Assembly: GCA_001598975.1 (NCBI GenBank)
Contig: BBXU01000033.1
Coordinates: 1 to 64,000, forward strand
Direction: 5' to 3'
Length of the DNA: 64,000 bases
Origin: Parachlorella kessleri
Taxonomy: Eukaryota; Chlorophyta; Trebouxiophyceae; Chlorellales; Chlorellaceae
Under the pieces are notes generated by a model, which saw only the letters and a program-made list of their open reading frames with translations, was not told the DNA's origin and searched no databases. Both the position numbers and the translations under genes were made by a program. This document shows, one piece after another, positions 23,001 to 33,938 of the stretch. Position 1 is the first letter of the stretch. The number at the start of each line of letters is the position of its first letter.

Positions 23001-23383
23001 TGCCGGCAGCAGCGGGGGCCGCCACCTTGTGCGCCGCTACCCCCCGCTTCTTCATGGACTCGGGTGGCAGCATCAAGCTGGGCCTGCCCGGAAGTGGCGG
23101 GGACCCGGCGAGCGGGCAGCAGGGGCGCACCGTGCCCCTCCCTGTGTTGATCACCGGCACCGGCCCTGAGGTGTGTAAGGCATCAGCTGCTGGCCCGCTG
23201 GTCCAGGCCACAGCACCAGCGCTGAAAGTTGGGCTGGCTGGGGCAGCAGGTGGGCTGGAAGCCAGGTGTGGTGAGGCGCAGGGAGTCACGGCTGGGCCTG
23301 CTACATCCCTGGCCGGTCAAGTAGGCGTTGCCAAGATGGCGGCTGGTGCCCCAGTTTACAGTGGGAAACCTGTACAGCGCTAA
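20049..23383 (+). CDS. SBP-box (SQUAMOSA promoter-binding) transcription factor
   Basis: Green-lineage-specific zinc-binding transcription factor. Exons 20049-20177, 20284-20319, 20503-20592, 20822-20986, 21095-22096 and 22394-23383 are all phase 0 and give 803 residues. The SBP domain sits near the N-terminus, about residues 40-110, and is built from four exons. Finger 1 is CQVPGC, then CMRH. Finger 2 is FCQQCGRFH, then KKSC. The basic tail ERLQWHNERRR overlaps the nuclear localisation signal. All eight expected zinc ligands are present. The remaining 680 or so residues are low-complexity Pro/Ser/Ala/Gln-rich with acidic patches (EEDEVIS, DEMDAEVDEEP), suggesting an activation region. No C-terminal ankyrin or Cys-rich domain like that of the copper regulator CRR1 is seen. 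The family binds GTAC cores; the target genes here are unknown. The intron at 20987-21094 is a multiple of three and could be retained. Confidence 0.92.
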
Positions 23384-24598
23384 TGCATGGTTGACTTTGG
23401 TGATGCTTCAAGAGGGATGGTACATGCATGAGAACAAACGCATTAAGAGTGAGGTTCAGTGGTGGAGTATAAACAGCCTAGTACTAAGTGCAGCTTGGTT
23501 GATGTCTTGTCTCACACTCGTAGATGCAGCATAGCCTTGGCACTGATTCGTCTTAATTTCCACTGCTCGCGTATACTTGGAATTGTTTCACCCCTGCCCT
23601 GCGGGCTCCTCAGCAATGTTCCTGAGCAGCTGCGCTTGGGCAATTGTGGCATTTGGAGCAATGTCTTCAGTTAACTATAAGCCTCCTGAGTGCACTGCCT
23701 GTATTTACACTGCACTGATGCTACTTGTGAGTCTGGCCTTTTCAAGATGTGGTGCATACACCGGTTCCACCCGCCGACCTGGTGACCAAGCGCGCCTGGT
23801 TTTGCTTTTGTGTGCATCGCTCTTGGTCGTCTTGTCAGTTGCTTCTGGCCTTTTGTACATGCTGAGGGTTCATACACGCTGCCTGGTTGAGCGCAGCCTG
23901 CTAGCAGCATGATGATCTGCCTGCTGCTATGAAATGGTGCACAAGTCTGGCAGCAAGTTTGATTTGAGCTTTGCCAGCATCCCTGCACTGCTTCAGTTCT
24001 AGCTCCGATGTCACATTAGGTTCCTGTTGAAGGTGTCGTGCATTGTCATGCCGTTGATGGCGTCCTGCACTGATGCTTTAATGACGCACGAGTCATCCCA
24101 GGCATTCATCCCAAAGGCTTAATCATTAAGCCATGATGGTCTTAGAGCCAATTCTGCAAGAGAGGTACATGCGTAGGCTGAGGAACGAAGGGACATATCT
24201 CAGCTCAGAACTCAGGCAAGACTCAGGCTCGTTCTGCATCCAGCCCTGTCAGTTCCGTCCAGTCCAGTCCAGTCCAGTCCAGTCCAGTCCTGTCCTGCCC
24301 AGCTTTACTCACGTTCGCACTACCTGCCACCCATGCTAATATCTGGCAAAAAACATGTTGGCAAAAAGATTAGAATGTGGCTGACTGCCTGAGGAATATC
24401 AATCAGAAAGTTTCTAATGTGACCTAACGGACTGCTGTTCTCCGGTCCTAGCCCTGACTACCTAACTCACCGCTACTCGTCAACCGAGCAGCAGTCAAAG
24501 GCACACGATGGGCTCAGTCGTCCGGCACTGTAACCGACCTCTCACCCTGCTTCTTAAGGCTGCCAAGTGCCCAGCAAGGGTGGCGGCCAGCCCAGGAC
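23384..24598. other. Convergent intergenic region, SBP / RtcB
   Basis: This 1.2-kb stretch lies between two genes that point at each other, so it holds two 3' UTRs. It contains dispersed repeat copy B (24202-24338) with an internal pentamer expansion. A 111-codon plus-strand ORF at 23577-23912 has a hydrophobic stretch but no recognisable family and is treated as chance. Nothing else was identified. Confidence 0.5.
24202..24338 (-). repeat. Dispersed repeat, copy B, with pentamer expansion
   Basis: Matches the family at both ends: ACTCAGGCAAGACTCAGGC and TTCTGCATCCAGCCCTGTCAG at one, GTTCGCACTACCTGCCACCC at the other. In the middle, about 24255-24294, a run of TCCAG pentamers replaces the usual AGTTCACCTCTCAC segment. 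The expansion probably began from the element's own CAGTCCAGT sequence. Confidence 0.85.
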
Positions 24599-27500
24599 TC
24601 AGCCCTTGACCACAGCGATGGGCCGTAGCTTGACACACTTTTTGCTCACGCCGGCGTTATGGCAGGTGTCCACCACCTCTGACACATCCTTGTAGCTCTC
24701 AGGCGCCTCCTCCATCACCAACTTGGGGCTGCAGCAACGGAGAAGTGACAGCAGGTCTGGGTCAGCAGGCCACAGCAGGTCAGACTGCAGCAGTGGGTGA
24801 ATGACGGCAGGGCAGAGGCCAGCACGTCGCACAGGCCCCAGCCACTGAGGCACACAGGGAAAGAGCGGAAGCACATGTGCTGGCCAGCTGGCGCAACAGG
24901 ACGCCAGTCAGTAGTTGGGCAGCGCATGCCCAAGAGCAGCCCCTACCTGGGCCTCCAAGTCGCCATGCGGCAAGCTTGGCGGTGGGGTGAAGAGCTGTGA
25001 AGTCGTCCACGTCTTGGTGCTGTTGGTAATTCCAAGCCACCAACGCACCTGGCCACTCGGATGGAGATGCCCTTGGTCTTAAGGGCATCCAGCACCTGCT
25101 GGTAGTCTAGCTTGTGCCGTGAGTTGTTGCGGCTGCGTGCCCGGCCGGCGCCATGACATGTGGAGCCAAACGTTTCCGCCATGCCCTTTTCTGTGCCTGC
25201 ACAGCAATGCGCTTGCCGGTCCATCAGCAGGAACTGGGATTCTGCTAGCAGCTCGAAACCGCACTCCAAGCCACTTCCACTCGCCAACCCAGCATCTGCA
25301 ACAGACTACAAATCCTGCAAGGCAGGCCCAAGCCCTGCTCTCCACGCCACACCACACCCGCTCCCTGCCTGCCCGCCCGCCTGCGGCGCGCCACGCGTCT
25401 GCCCGCGCCCCCACCTGTCAGCACATAGCTGCACGTGCCCATGGTGCCGCCGATCAGCACCGGCTGGCCTGTGAGCTGGTAGTCGACGGGTATGAGGGGG
25501 TGATGGGGAGGGAAGGCGCGGGTGGAGCCCTTGCGGTGCACCAGCAGGCTCTGCAGCTTGCCGTCAACCAGGTGCTCCTCCACCTGCACGAGCCACGCAT
25601 GGGAGGGCGCCGGCACTGGCTCAGCGTTGCTGCTGTGTGTATCTGGATGAGCTGGTCTCCTCTTCCCACTGTATTGGATATGTTTGTTTTCGACATGGAA
25701 GCCACCACAGCAGCCAAGCTAGACAGCTCGGCCCCAAGGGCATGCAGATGCTCAGATGTGCATCCTAGCCCACCCATGTGTCAAGGATATTGCCTCGCCC
25801 CAGGTCTAGGGCCAGTGCAGCCACGCCACCAGCCAGCCTTGCCCTGATCACCTTGGCGATGTTGTGGCTGACGTCATACACCACATGCATGTCCAGGTCA
25901 TCGGGCGTTGACTGGAATATCTTGGCAAAGGCTTGCCGGCAGAGGAAGGTCATGCTGCTGCGGTTGACCCATGCATAGTTCGCTGCAGCACAGCACAGCA
26001 GCATGCCCACAACTGTCGCTAGACTGCACGCCCTCGATGGGTGCACACAGCCAGCCGCTCAAAGCGCCCAGCACTGCCACGGCAGATGCCCCCCTCGTAG
26101 CTTGCATCCAGAGAGGGTAAGCTGTCGCTTTCTCACATACCACAAACAAGCCACAATGGACAGGGACCAACTAGGACGCCATGCCCCCTTTTTAGCACAG
26201 GAGATCAACTCCCCTACCTGCGCATGCCATGGCGGTTAGGTAGTCTTGCCCCTCCTGGGAGTTGATGCGCGCACAGGCCAGCTGCCGGTCGTTGACCTGG
26301 ATCCCGTCCCGCGCCATGGCTCGCTCCATGGCCACAAGCGCGTCAGTAGCCACCTGCACAGGCGAGGTGAGAGCGCAAGCAGGCCTTCGCCAAGTGCGCA
26401 GAGCTGAGGATGGCCTTGCATAGCACAGCAGCTGGGGAACTCGCGTGTCTGAACTTCTCCGTTTCCAAGCATTGAGAAGGGCTGCGGGTGGGGGCCTCTC
26501 CCTCAGGCAGGTGTCTGGAGGTGGCCCAGGCAGTGAGTGCTGGGAGAGGGTGACTCTGAGGGTGACACCCCTGAACTGGCGCGAACCCCTCCTACGTCCC
26601 TGAAAGCTACCAACGCTGCGTCCAGACAACCTGCAAGCCCCCCACCCCACCCCAACCCTCTCTTACCCTGCTCTTCCGCTCAAGCTCAGCCTGCCTGCTG
26701 CCTGCCTGCCTACCTACCTGCCTGCCCATGCGGCTCACTCACCTGGTGCCCCAGGCCTCTGCTGCCGCTGTGGATCATGACGACCACCTGGCCCTGCTGG
26801 TCGATGCCCATCTTGCGCGCCGCCACCTTGTCAAACACCTCATCCACCACCTGGATCTCCGCATAGTGGTTGCCAGCACCAAGCGTGCCCATCTGCAACC
26901 GCAGCACCAGCAGCAGCAGCAGCAACAGGTCGGAGGGTGACAAGGCTGGCCGGCGACAGGGGACGTGCTTGCTGAGGTCACGGGAGCATGGGCGCACTGC
27001 TGGGACCACTGTGCTGGTGGACATCAATCCGGGGGCTAAGATGCTGGGCAAAATGAAAGATCAAAAGCTTCACCGGCCCACCTGTTGCCTTTGATAAACA
27101 GTTCTAAGCTAGTCAGGCATCCTGGCCAGGCATCAACATGGCTACCAACTACTGGGCGGTGGCAAGGACTCTGGTCTAGGCCACCCTGTTCACCTGTGGC
27201 AGTCCGCGCTTCTTGGCTCGCTGGCTGACTTTGGTAGGGTCAGCGTTCAGCATACGGCCGTACTCTTCGCAGTGCTCCTTGTCCTCCGCCCACGAGTAGC
27301 CCTGCCGGCAGAGATTGCAAGCAAGGTGCATCTCTGCCAACACTAGCTCCCAGATGAACCCGTGCCTGGTACGCGCTTCCGCCAACTTGCAGCTGGGCAA
27401 CATCGACACGGTGGACAAGTTGGCCGGCAAGGATTCGAGCCACAGAACATCCAGCTAATCTGCCCCCTCCTAGCACGACACCTTGGACTGGCAAACGACA

Positions 27501-28872
27501 CCACCCACGCATTCCAGGCCTTCTTGTATCTCAAAGCAGACATGCCTCGCTTGATGGTCACCCCTCTGCTGACCACCGATTGCCCTGCTCCCACCTCTCG
27601 AAGCGACCAGTCCATGCCCATCTCCAGGGCCTCCTCCAAGTCCCTGGCAGTTGTGGGGATGATGCCCTGGGACCCCACACCCACGGGGATGTGGTCAAAC
27701 AGCGCCTGCAAACACATGTGTCACTATCCTTCTCACACAGGCTAGAAGATGCTGCCAAGGCACAGCCAAGCCTGGCCACCAGCTGGCAGTGCGTGGGCAG
27801 CTTGCCTACAAGATCGCACCCCTGCCCTTGTCGTGCAGGCTTAGCACCATGGCCGGGAGGGGAAGTGGTGCCGATGGCCCTCTGTGAAAGGCAGTCTCCT
27901 GCCCGCACCTGCGCAAGCTGCTCCTTGACGTCGACCACATCTTTCTCGGTCAAGTTGGTGCGGATCAGTCGCACCCCGCAGCTGCAAGGACATGCCCACG
28001 ACAGCGCCCAAGTGTGATGCTATGCAAAAGAGATGGCGGCCAGGCCCCAAGAGCGGGGTTGCCTGACACTGCCTGCAGGAAGTGGATCACAGGTCCCACC
28101 AGTGGCAATCATTGCAGAACACAGCACGTCAGCAGCTGGACGCACCTCAAAGCAAGCATGTGACACAGATCCCCACTGGGGTCAGCCTCCACATCTGGTG
28201 AGAAGCGACAGAAGCGGCCAGTACAGGGAACCCACTGACTTGATGTCGAAGCCAATCCCGCCTGGGGCCACCACCGCCTCCGGGTCTGCCATGTTGAACG
28301 CTGCCACATTTCCAATGGCAAAACCGTAGCCTGAGTGGACGTCTGGCAGCGCGATTGATTGCTGCACTAGCACAAAGGCACACACCAGTCATAATTCAAG
28401 CATCTCCCCACTGTATCGCGAACCTGTTGGTGCAAGCTGCTCCACTTCACAAGGCTAGCCGCAGGCGACACACCTTGGGCCGGCAGCCAGGCTCCACCTG
28501 GCCTCAACTGAGCCAGCTGTGGGTCGGTCATACCTTGACAATCCCTGGCAGGCCTGCGACGTTGGCAATCTGCTTCACAGCCGGCAGGAAGCCTCCATGG
28601 TCCCCACGCTGACAGTAGGTTTGCAGCTCCTCGAACAGCAAGTCCTTTAGACGGTTGTTGACGTAAAACGTGCCCGGCACCCTCATATTCGGCACGAAGC
28701 CTGGCAAAATCCGGTAATGATACGGGCTCAGCGCCTTTATAAACTTCATCTCCTGCAGATACCGTGGGGGCGCAACATGTGACTGGCATGTCTGTCTACC
28801 TACAGGGGCTTGCTAAAGTCTAGTATAGTCGCATCATAACCAGATTACCTCCTCGAAACTTCTTGGGGCCAT
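24599..28872 (-). CDS. RTCB: RtcB-type RNA-splicing ligase
   Basis: Catalytic subunit of the RtcB tRNA-splicing ligase, which joins 2',3'-cyclic-phosphate and 5'-OH RNA ends using GTP and Mn2+. Nearly every segment of the animal protein can be followed through about a dozen exons. In order: MAPRSFEE (exon 28872-28849), [54 protein letters not shown] (Asn completed by the splice, Cys a metal ligand), [124 protein letters not shown] and [15 protein letters not shown], ending LRPIAVVKG. The guanylated histidine lies in the CHGAGR segment. Length is close to the human enzyme (about 500 residues). Divergent from the Tudor/Q-rich gene and convergent with the SBP gene. Identification is firm. Confidence 0.95.
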
Positions 28873-29307
28873 GGCTAGGTCCCTCACGCGCTGCCCAGGA
28901 AAGTCGAGCCCCCTCAGGTTCGGGTACAGCAAGTGGACCTCAAGCACACAACTCTTTGTAAGAACTGAAATTTAAAGATCGCACACTCTTGCAAGAAAGA
29001 AGAAGCTGTGCAACTACATGCAAGGGCGCAAGCATCTGATCCTCAGCAGATGCGCTAAGGGGTCTGAATGCCGATCCAGGCCGATGCCCTAATATCGCCT
29101 TTATCCGCTCGACTGAGGTTGGGCCTGCAAACTTTAGTATCTGCTATACAAGTTGGTGTGCGGATCGTCGCCCTTGGCTCTGACTGTTCCATGACACACT
29201 GAGTTCTCTTAGCAGTTCGCTGGGTTTGTGGGCACTTTTGACTATGTACACGATAACGTGACCTTTCAGGGGGACAGTACTAGCACACCTTTGGGTGCTG
29301 CCCCGCA
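28873..29307. promoter_or_regulatory. Divergent promoter region, RtcB / Tudor-Q-rich gene
   Basis: These 435 bp lie between the starts of two head-to-head genes. Composition is AT-richer than the exons around it. No motif was recognised. The regulatory role is inferred from layout. Confidence 0.4.
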
Positions 29308-32300
29308 ATGCAGCTGTTCCACGTAGCCTGCCCTTTCACAGGGTGAGCCCAGGGCTTTCAAAGCAAGGTAGACGTCCTCCTAGTCACAGAGGTATGGTTG
29401 AGCCTGCTTGTACCTTGCTCTTGCAGGCGCGCTGTGTGCCAGTGCAGCCACGGCACCCCCGCCAGCCTGCGTTCGCCAGCGGCAGCGGCGAGCTACCGAG
29501 AGCAGGCGCTTGCAGCGTGGAATCTTTGGCAGGATCCAGGAAAGGCTCTTGGCAGAGATGATTTGATAGAAGTACTGGTGAGTGCAAGCTCAACCAGCTA
29601 CCAGAATATCTCAGGGCTCGGGAGCGCGCTTGCGTGTCAAGCACGAGCAGTGACAGGCAGCCAGAGCTCCACCGACGCTGGCGGGCAGCATTAGCTAAGT
29701 CGTACTGGTGGCTGTGATGCAGCTCCCTCGCCTTGTCAAAGTGGAGAAAGTCATCCGGAAGCCAAATGGCATATATGCTGACAGAGGTATGCCTCCGTGT
29801 CTGAATTGCTGTGCCCGAGCTGACCTGCTTGCAGTCAGATGCCCCCGCAATTGGCCCTGCTTCAAACTGCTTTTCCCCTGCTTCACACTGTTTCTCCTGT
29901 GTATTGCATGCTGGGATAGAGGGAGATCTTGGTAGATTGAAGTGAGGAGGACGGGCCCCTACACGCCCTCCCCTCTCTGGGGGCAGGGACCCGACTCGCA
30001 CAACAAGTAGGTCGAAACATGCCGCGCCAGCCGCGCCCTGGCCTGCAGGGTTGCCCAACCGACGGGATGCGGAGCGTGCATTGCATGCCGCCACCAGGGC
30101 GGCGGAGCAGAGTGCTTTGAGAGCATACAAGCTTGCTGCTGCTGCTGGCCTGGACTACTCCCCACCAGAGGGCCTGAGCATGGAGCTGCCGATCCTTGAA
30201 AAGGTGTGTGTGTTGTTGTGTGGGGGAGGGGATGGCCAGCCGCATGGTCTTTGGCGTGCGGGGTGCCCTGTGACAGGTCCTTGGCAAAAGGTGAGCGTTA
30301 GGCCAGGGTGGCTGACACTGTCACGACTGCCATGTAGGTACGAGTCAGTGGGCTGTGTTGCAGCGAGGGGCCTGCATGCTGGCGGCGCTGCCACTGGCAT
30401 CGCCGCCTGCCGGGAATAACCGCTGCCTGGGTCACCCTTCCACTAACTGCACCTCCTGGTGAGACAGGCGGACTTCTCAGACCTGGAGTCTGCGGTGGAT
30501 GCGGCTCTGTCAGCCCGCAACTGGCCCGCCTCAGAGGCACAGCAGCCCGCTGCAGCTGCGGCCGCGGTCACAGCAGGCCTACCCGCTGCAGCAGGCCCAT
30601 CATCAGAAGGTAACCAGGTGCCAGCTTTGAGTCGGGGCTCGCCTGGGCTGTTTAGCGCCGGGGCGCAGCAGGCACAGCAGGCTGATGGCGCTGGAGAAGG
30701 GCGGGGCGGCAGCAGGCAAGCGGCGGCAGCGCGGGCTACGGCGGCGGCCGCGGCGGCGGCAGCACATGGCGGGGCCCAAGCCAGTCCACCTGACTTGTTG
30801 CAGGCCTCCAAGCCGCTCAGAGTCCGGGTGGGTGCGGCTGTGATAAGCCTGCCGTGTGACGTGGCGGCGATCACTTTCTCAGCTCTTGGGCGTAGGGCTG
30901 ACTGCCTCGACATCATGCTGATGCTAGCCTGGCAACCAAGTGCTTGAGTGCTGAGTCATCACTGCACTGCTTGAGTGTTTACTCTGGCTGGTCCTAGCGC
31001 TCATGACCCAAAGCGAGTTGTCCTCCTTACCTTCCCAGGGGTCCCATGTATGCCTTTGCTCAGGTGAGAGGCTCGGGGAAGCAGCCAGGCAAGCAAGGGT
31101 CTCATGCAGCGGTGGCCCCCACAGCGGCGCCTGTACAGGTAGGCACACGTCATGCAGTGCAGCTAGGTGCATTGCCAGGTGCATTGTTCGTTTGTTGGTG
31201 CTGCTGTATGCGCCGTATTCGGTGATGGTGGCATGGAAAGCGAACAAAGGAGAGTTAGGGGTAAACTGGACTGACAAGTGTGTATATAGTGAGGGTGGCA
31301 GGTAGTGCGATTAGAGAGTAAGTGCTGAATTGGACTGACAGGGCTGTCTGCAGACATGCTGCTGAGTCTTGCATGAGTTATATGTTCATCTCTCGCTTCT
31401 GAGGGACTGTGCGAGCGAGGTTGCAGGATGCAGAACATGTCGACATGGGTGTGGCAACATCAGCTGGTCAGTGCTCTGACGCATGGTATCGGATTCTTGC
31501 TCTGGTAAGAACACACTGGCGGTGATATAACAATGGTGTGCAGGTGGACATGAGTGCTTTCCCGGAGGGATACACGCTGCGGGGCCCCTCCACCAAGCAC
31601 CCACCGAAGTCGTGGTGCCTGAAGATGAAAGACTACAAGGCTTCCCTAGCAGGTTGCACGGCACTGGGCTGTCATGAGTTGGTTGTGCGCTGTGCAGTGG
31701 TCCGGCCTTGGTTTGAGGAACACTGAAGGCCGCTGGCTGGCCTTGCTGCGGCTGGCGATATGGATGGTATCGCATGCACTGCGCCGGGCCGTCTGGTGCA
31801 GCTAAATGCGTAGACCAACAAGGTCTTGCCTGCTGGGGAAGCTTCTTTTGCACCGCTGTTAGTTCTATGATGCTGGGCTACCGGCTGACTGTTAACTGTT
31901 TTTGCAGGGCAAATGGTGCAGCTGTACTGGCCAGATGATGGGCAATGGTGGCCAGCCCTGGTGACTGCGGTCACAGGCAGCGCCACAGACCGCAGGGTCT
32001 CACTCTACTACGAAACAGGTGGGCGCACTCAGTGCGATATCCAGCAGTAGGCGGCTGGCCAGCCCAGCTCTTTCCTACCACAAGGCGCCGTCGAACCAGA
32101 ACCTGGCCAGTCCAGCTGCCAGCTTCAACAAGGCGCTTCCAAAAGATTGCACTTCTGCAACTGGAACCCCCTTGCTGCGCAGCTGTGTCCTACCTGCATG
32201 TCTTGCGCAGCCGTGCAGAAGAGGTCCTCATGATTGAGAGGTGCACACCCTGACCTCCCCCGCTGCTGCTCGTGCTGGTGCTGCAGGTGATGAAGAGCTG

Positions 32301-33938
32301 ACAGACCTAACCCCGCTGATCAAGGCAGGAGAGGCTGCCTGGCTGTTTGGGCCTGGGGGCAGCGGGAAATTGGCAGCGGCAGGGCAAGCGGCATCAGATG
32401 AGACCCATGGCGGCAGCTTGGGCCGAGCGACGACGGGCGGCACCAGCGGCGGCAAGCGGGCGGCAGGGAGGGATGGAGGTGCAGCAGGTGTGCTCCCCAG
32501 AGGAAGGAGCGCATTGGGCGTGTGGCTTGAGGCATACCGAGAGCCTAACGTGTTGTTGTTGCTTGAGCTAAGGTATATTACAGTTGCCAGGGGCCGAAAC
32601 CACATACATACATCACCTACCAGTCATGGCCGAGGCCTCCAGCAACCAACCAAAGTGACGTAGACCCTTGCAATGACTGCCTGCCGATGCAGTCACGCTG
32701 CTGTTCCCATGGGTGGCATGCAGGCTCTGTGCTAACAGTTGCAATGTGTTTTATTGGCAGCGCGCAAGGAGGCGCTCAGCGTCATTTAGTACTTGTTGCT
32801 TAGTCAGTGAAATTTCTCACGAGACAACGTTGGGTATCCGGGGGGGAACCAGTCCTGCTACGCCTGCCGTGTCACGTGGTCAACCGTGACTGCAAGGCAA
32901 GCGCGTGAAGTGCATGCTTATGCAGATGGCGGGGGTGAGAGCACAGAAGACGACGAGGACCCAGTCCTTCTGCGGCTGCGCCACGTCACCAAGCGCCAGC
33001 GCCAGGCAGCCGCCGCGGCCTCCCGGCGCTCCACGGGAGGCGGCGGCGCAGCAAATGGGGGCATGGCGGGCGCCACCAGCAGCGCTAGCGGCGGCGGGGA
33101 CGGGGGTGTGGCCGGCGTGCCGCAGGCCGTCCCTGGCTTCCTGCAGCAGCAGCAGCAGCACCACCAGCACCAGCACCAGCAGCAGCAGCAATTTGGGGGC
33201 ATGCTAGGCCACGAGGAGTTGTTCCAGTACCACCAGCAGCAGCAATACCAGCAGCAACCACAGCAGCAGCACCGTCAGCAGCAACAGTACATGCAGGGCG
33301 GGGCCATGCTTAGTGGCTTCCAGCAGCAGCAGCAGGCACAGCAGCAGTACCAGCAGCAGCCGCAGCAGCAGGCACTGCAGCAGTACCACCAGCCGCAGCA
33401 GCAAGCACAGCAGCAGTACCAACAACCGCAGCAGCAGGCACAGCAGCAGTACCAGCCGCCACCGCAGCAGGCACAGCAGCTCCTGTCCATGGGGATGGCA
33501 TCAGGCATGGCACAGGAAGACCCGGTAACCGGCCAGGCAGCCTATGCCATGGCGCCGCAGCCCAACGGCTTGGGCGTGGGGGCGGGGGCTGGTGGCTCCA
33601 CCTCTCTGGGCACCAGCCAGCTGGGCTTTGGCGGAGGCTCCCTGCAGCCCTCGCAGCAGCAGCACCAGCCCTGGCAGCAGCAGCAGCAGCAGTTTCAGGT
33701 GGGGAGTGGGCCTGCCTTGGGCCCCGCTCCTACAAGCTCTATGCGGGAGCTGCTGCAACTGGGGTCCGCTGCCCTGGGGCGCACGGTGCAGCTAAGGCTG
33801 GGCAACATCCAGCCCTTCCACGCGGTGGTGGCGGACGTGCTCCCCGCCACGCAGCAGGTCAAGGTGCAGATAGGGAGCCGCTTTGCAATGCTGAACGCCC
33901 ACGACGAGGGGGCTAAGTTCCTGGTGCACCTGACGTGA
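29308..33938 (+). CDS. Tudor-like, glutamine-rich protein, probably chromatin-associated
   Basis: Hand-spliced model of 11 exons (29308-29342, 29427-29577, 29723-29786, 30049-30203, 30468-30827, 31039-31063, 31110-31138, 31544-31652, 31908-32018, 32287-32572, 32897-33938). All phases close, giving 788 residues. The N-terminus has a short Cys cluster (CPFTGRAVCQC) and helices (AALAAWNLWQDPG style). An Ala-rich low-complexity region follows. A Tudor-like barrel spans two exons: QMVQLYWPDDGQWWPALVTA, then RRVSLYYETGDEELTDLTPL. This WWPA/YYETG/EE-DL pattern is typical of EMSY/PWWP-related Tudor folds that read histone or arginine marks. Residues from about 520 are strongly poly-Gln (CAG/CAA tracts at 33144-33480). 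The last 70 residues form a separate compact unit (LGRTVQLRLGNIQPFHAVVA) with alternating strands, perhaps a second barrel. Repeat copy G lies in intron 7. The function is inferred, and I do not recognise the full architecture. Confidence 0.68.
31288..31378 (+). repeat. Dispersed repeat, copy G, in an intron
   Basis: Reads GGTGGCAGGTAGTGCGA, then TTGGACTGACAGGGCTG, then CTGAGTCTTGCATGAGTT. Just upstream (about 31243-31280) lies a second fragment of the same unit, GGGTAAACTGGACTGACA. It sits in the intron between exons 31110-31138 and 31544-31652 of the Tudor/Q-rich gene, in the sense orientation. Confidence 0.85.
33144..33480 (+). repeat. CAG/CAA (poly-glutamine) tract
   Basis: Imperfect CAG repeats within the last exon of the Tudor/Q-rich gene, interrupted by Tyr-Gln-Pro units (QQYQQPQQQAQ style). 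The period of about 11 codons suggests duplications as well as triplet slippage. All long antisense ORFs here (poly-Leu or poly-Cys) are by-products of the tract. Confidence 0.9.

Noticed and set aside
23577..23912. 111-codon plus-strand ORF with hydrophobic stretch after the SBP gene
   Set aside because: No recognisable family and it lies in the likely 3' UTR of the SBP gene. Its hydrophobicity fits T-rich sequence by chance.
29384..30130. 248-codon minus-strand ORF
   Set aside because: It runs antisense across four exons and introns of the Tudor/Q-rich gene, whose splice phases close. It shows no family motif of its own.
33204..33513. Minus-strand poly-Leu, poly-Cys and poly-Ala ORFs
   Set aside because: They are the antisense readings of the CAG tract encoding poly-glutamine in the plus-strand exon.
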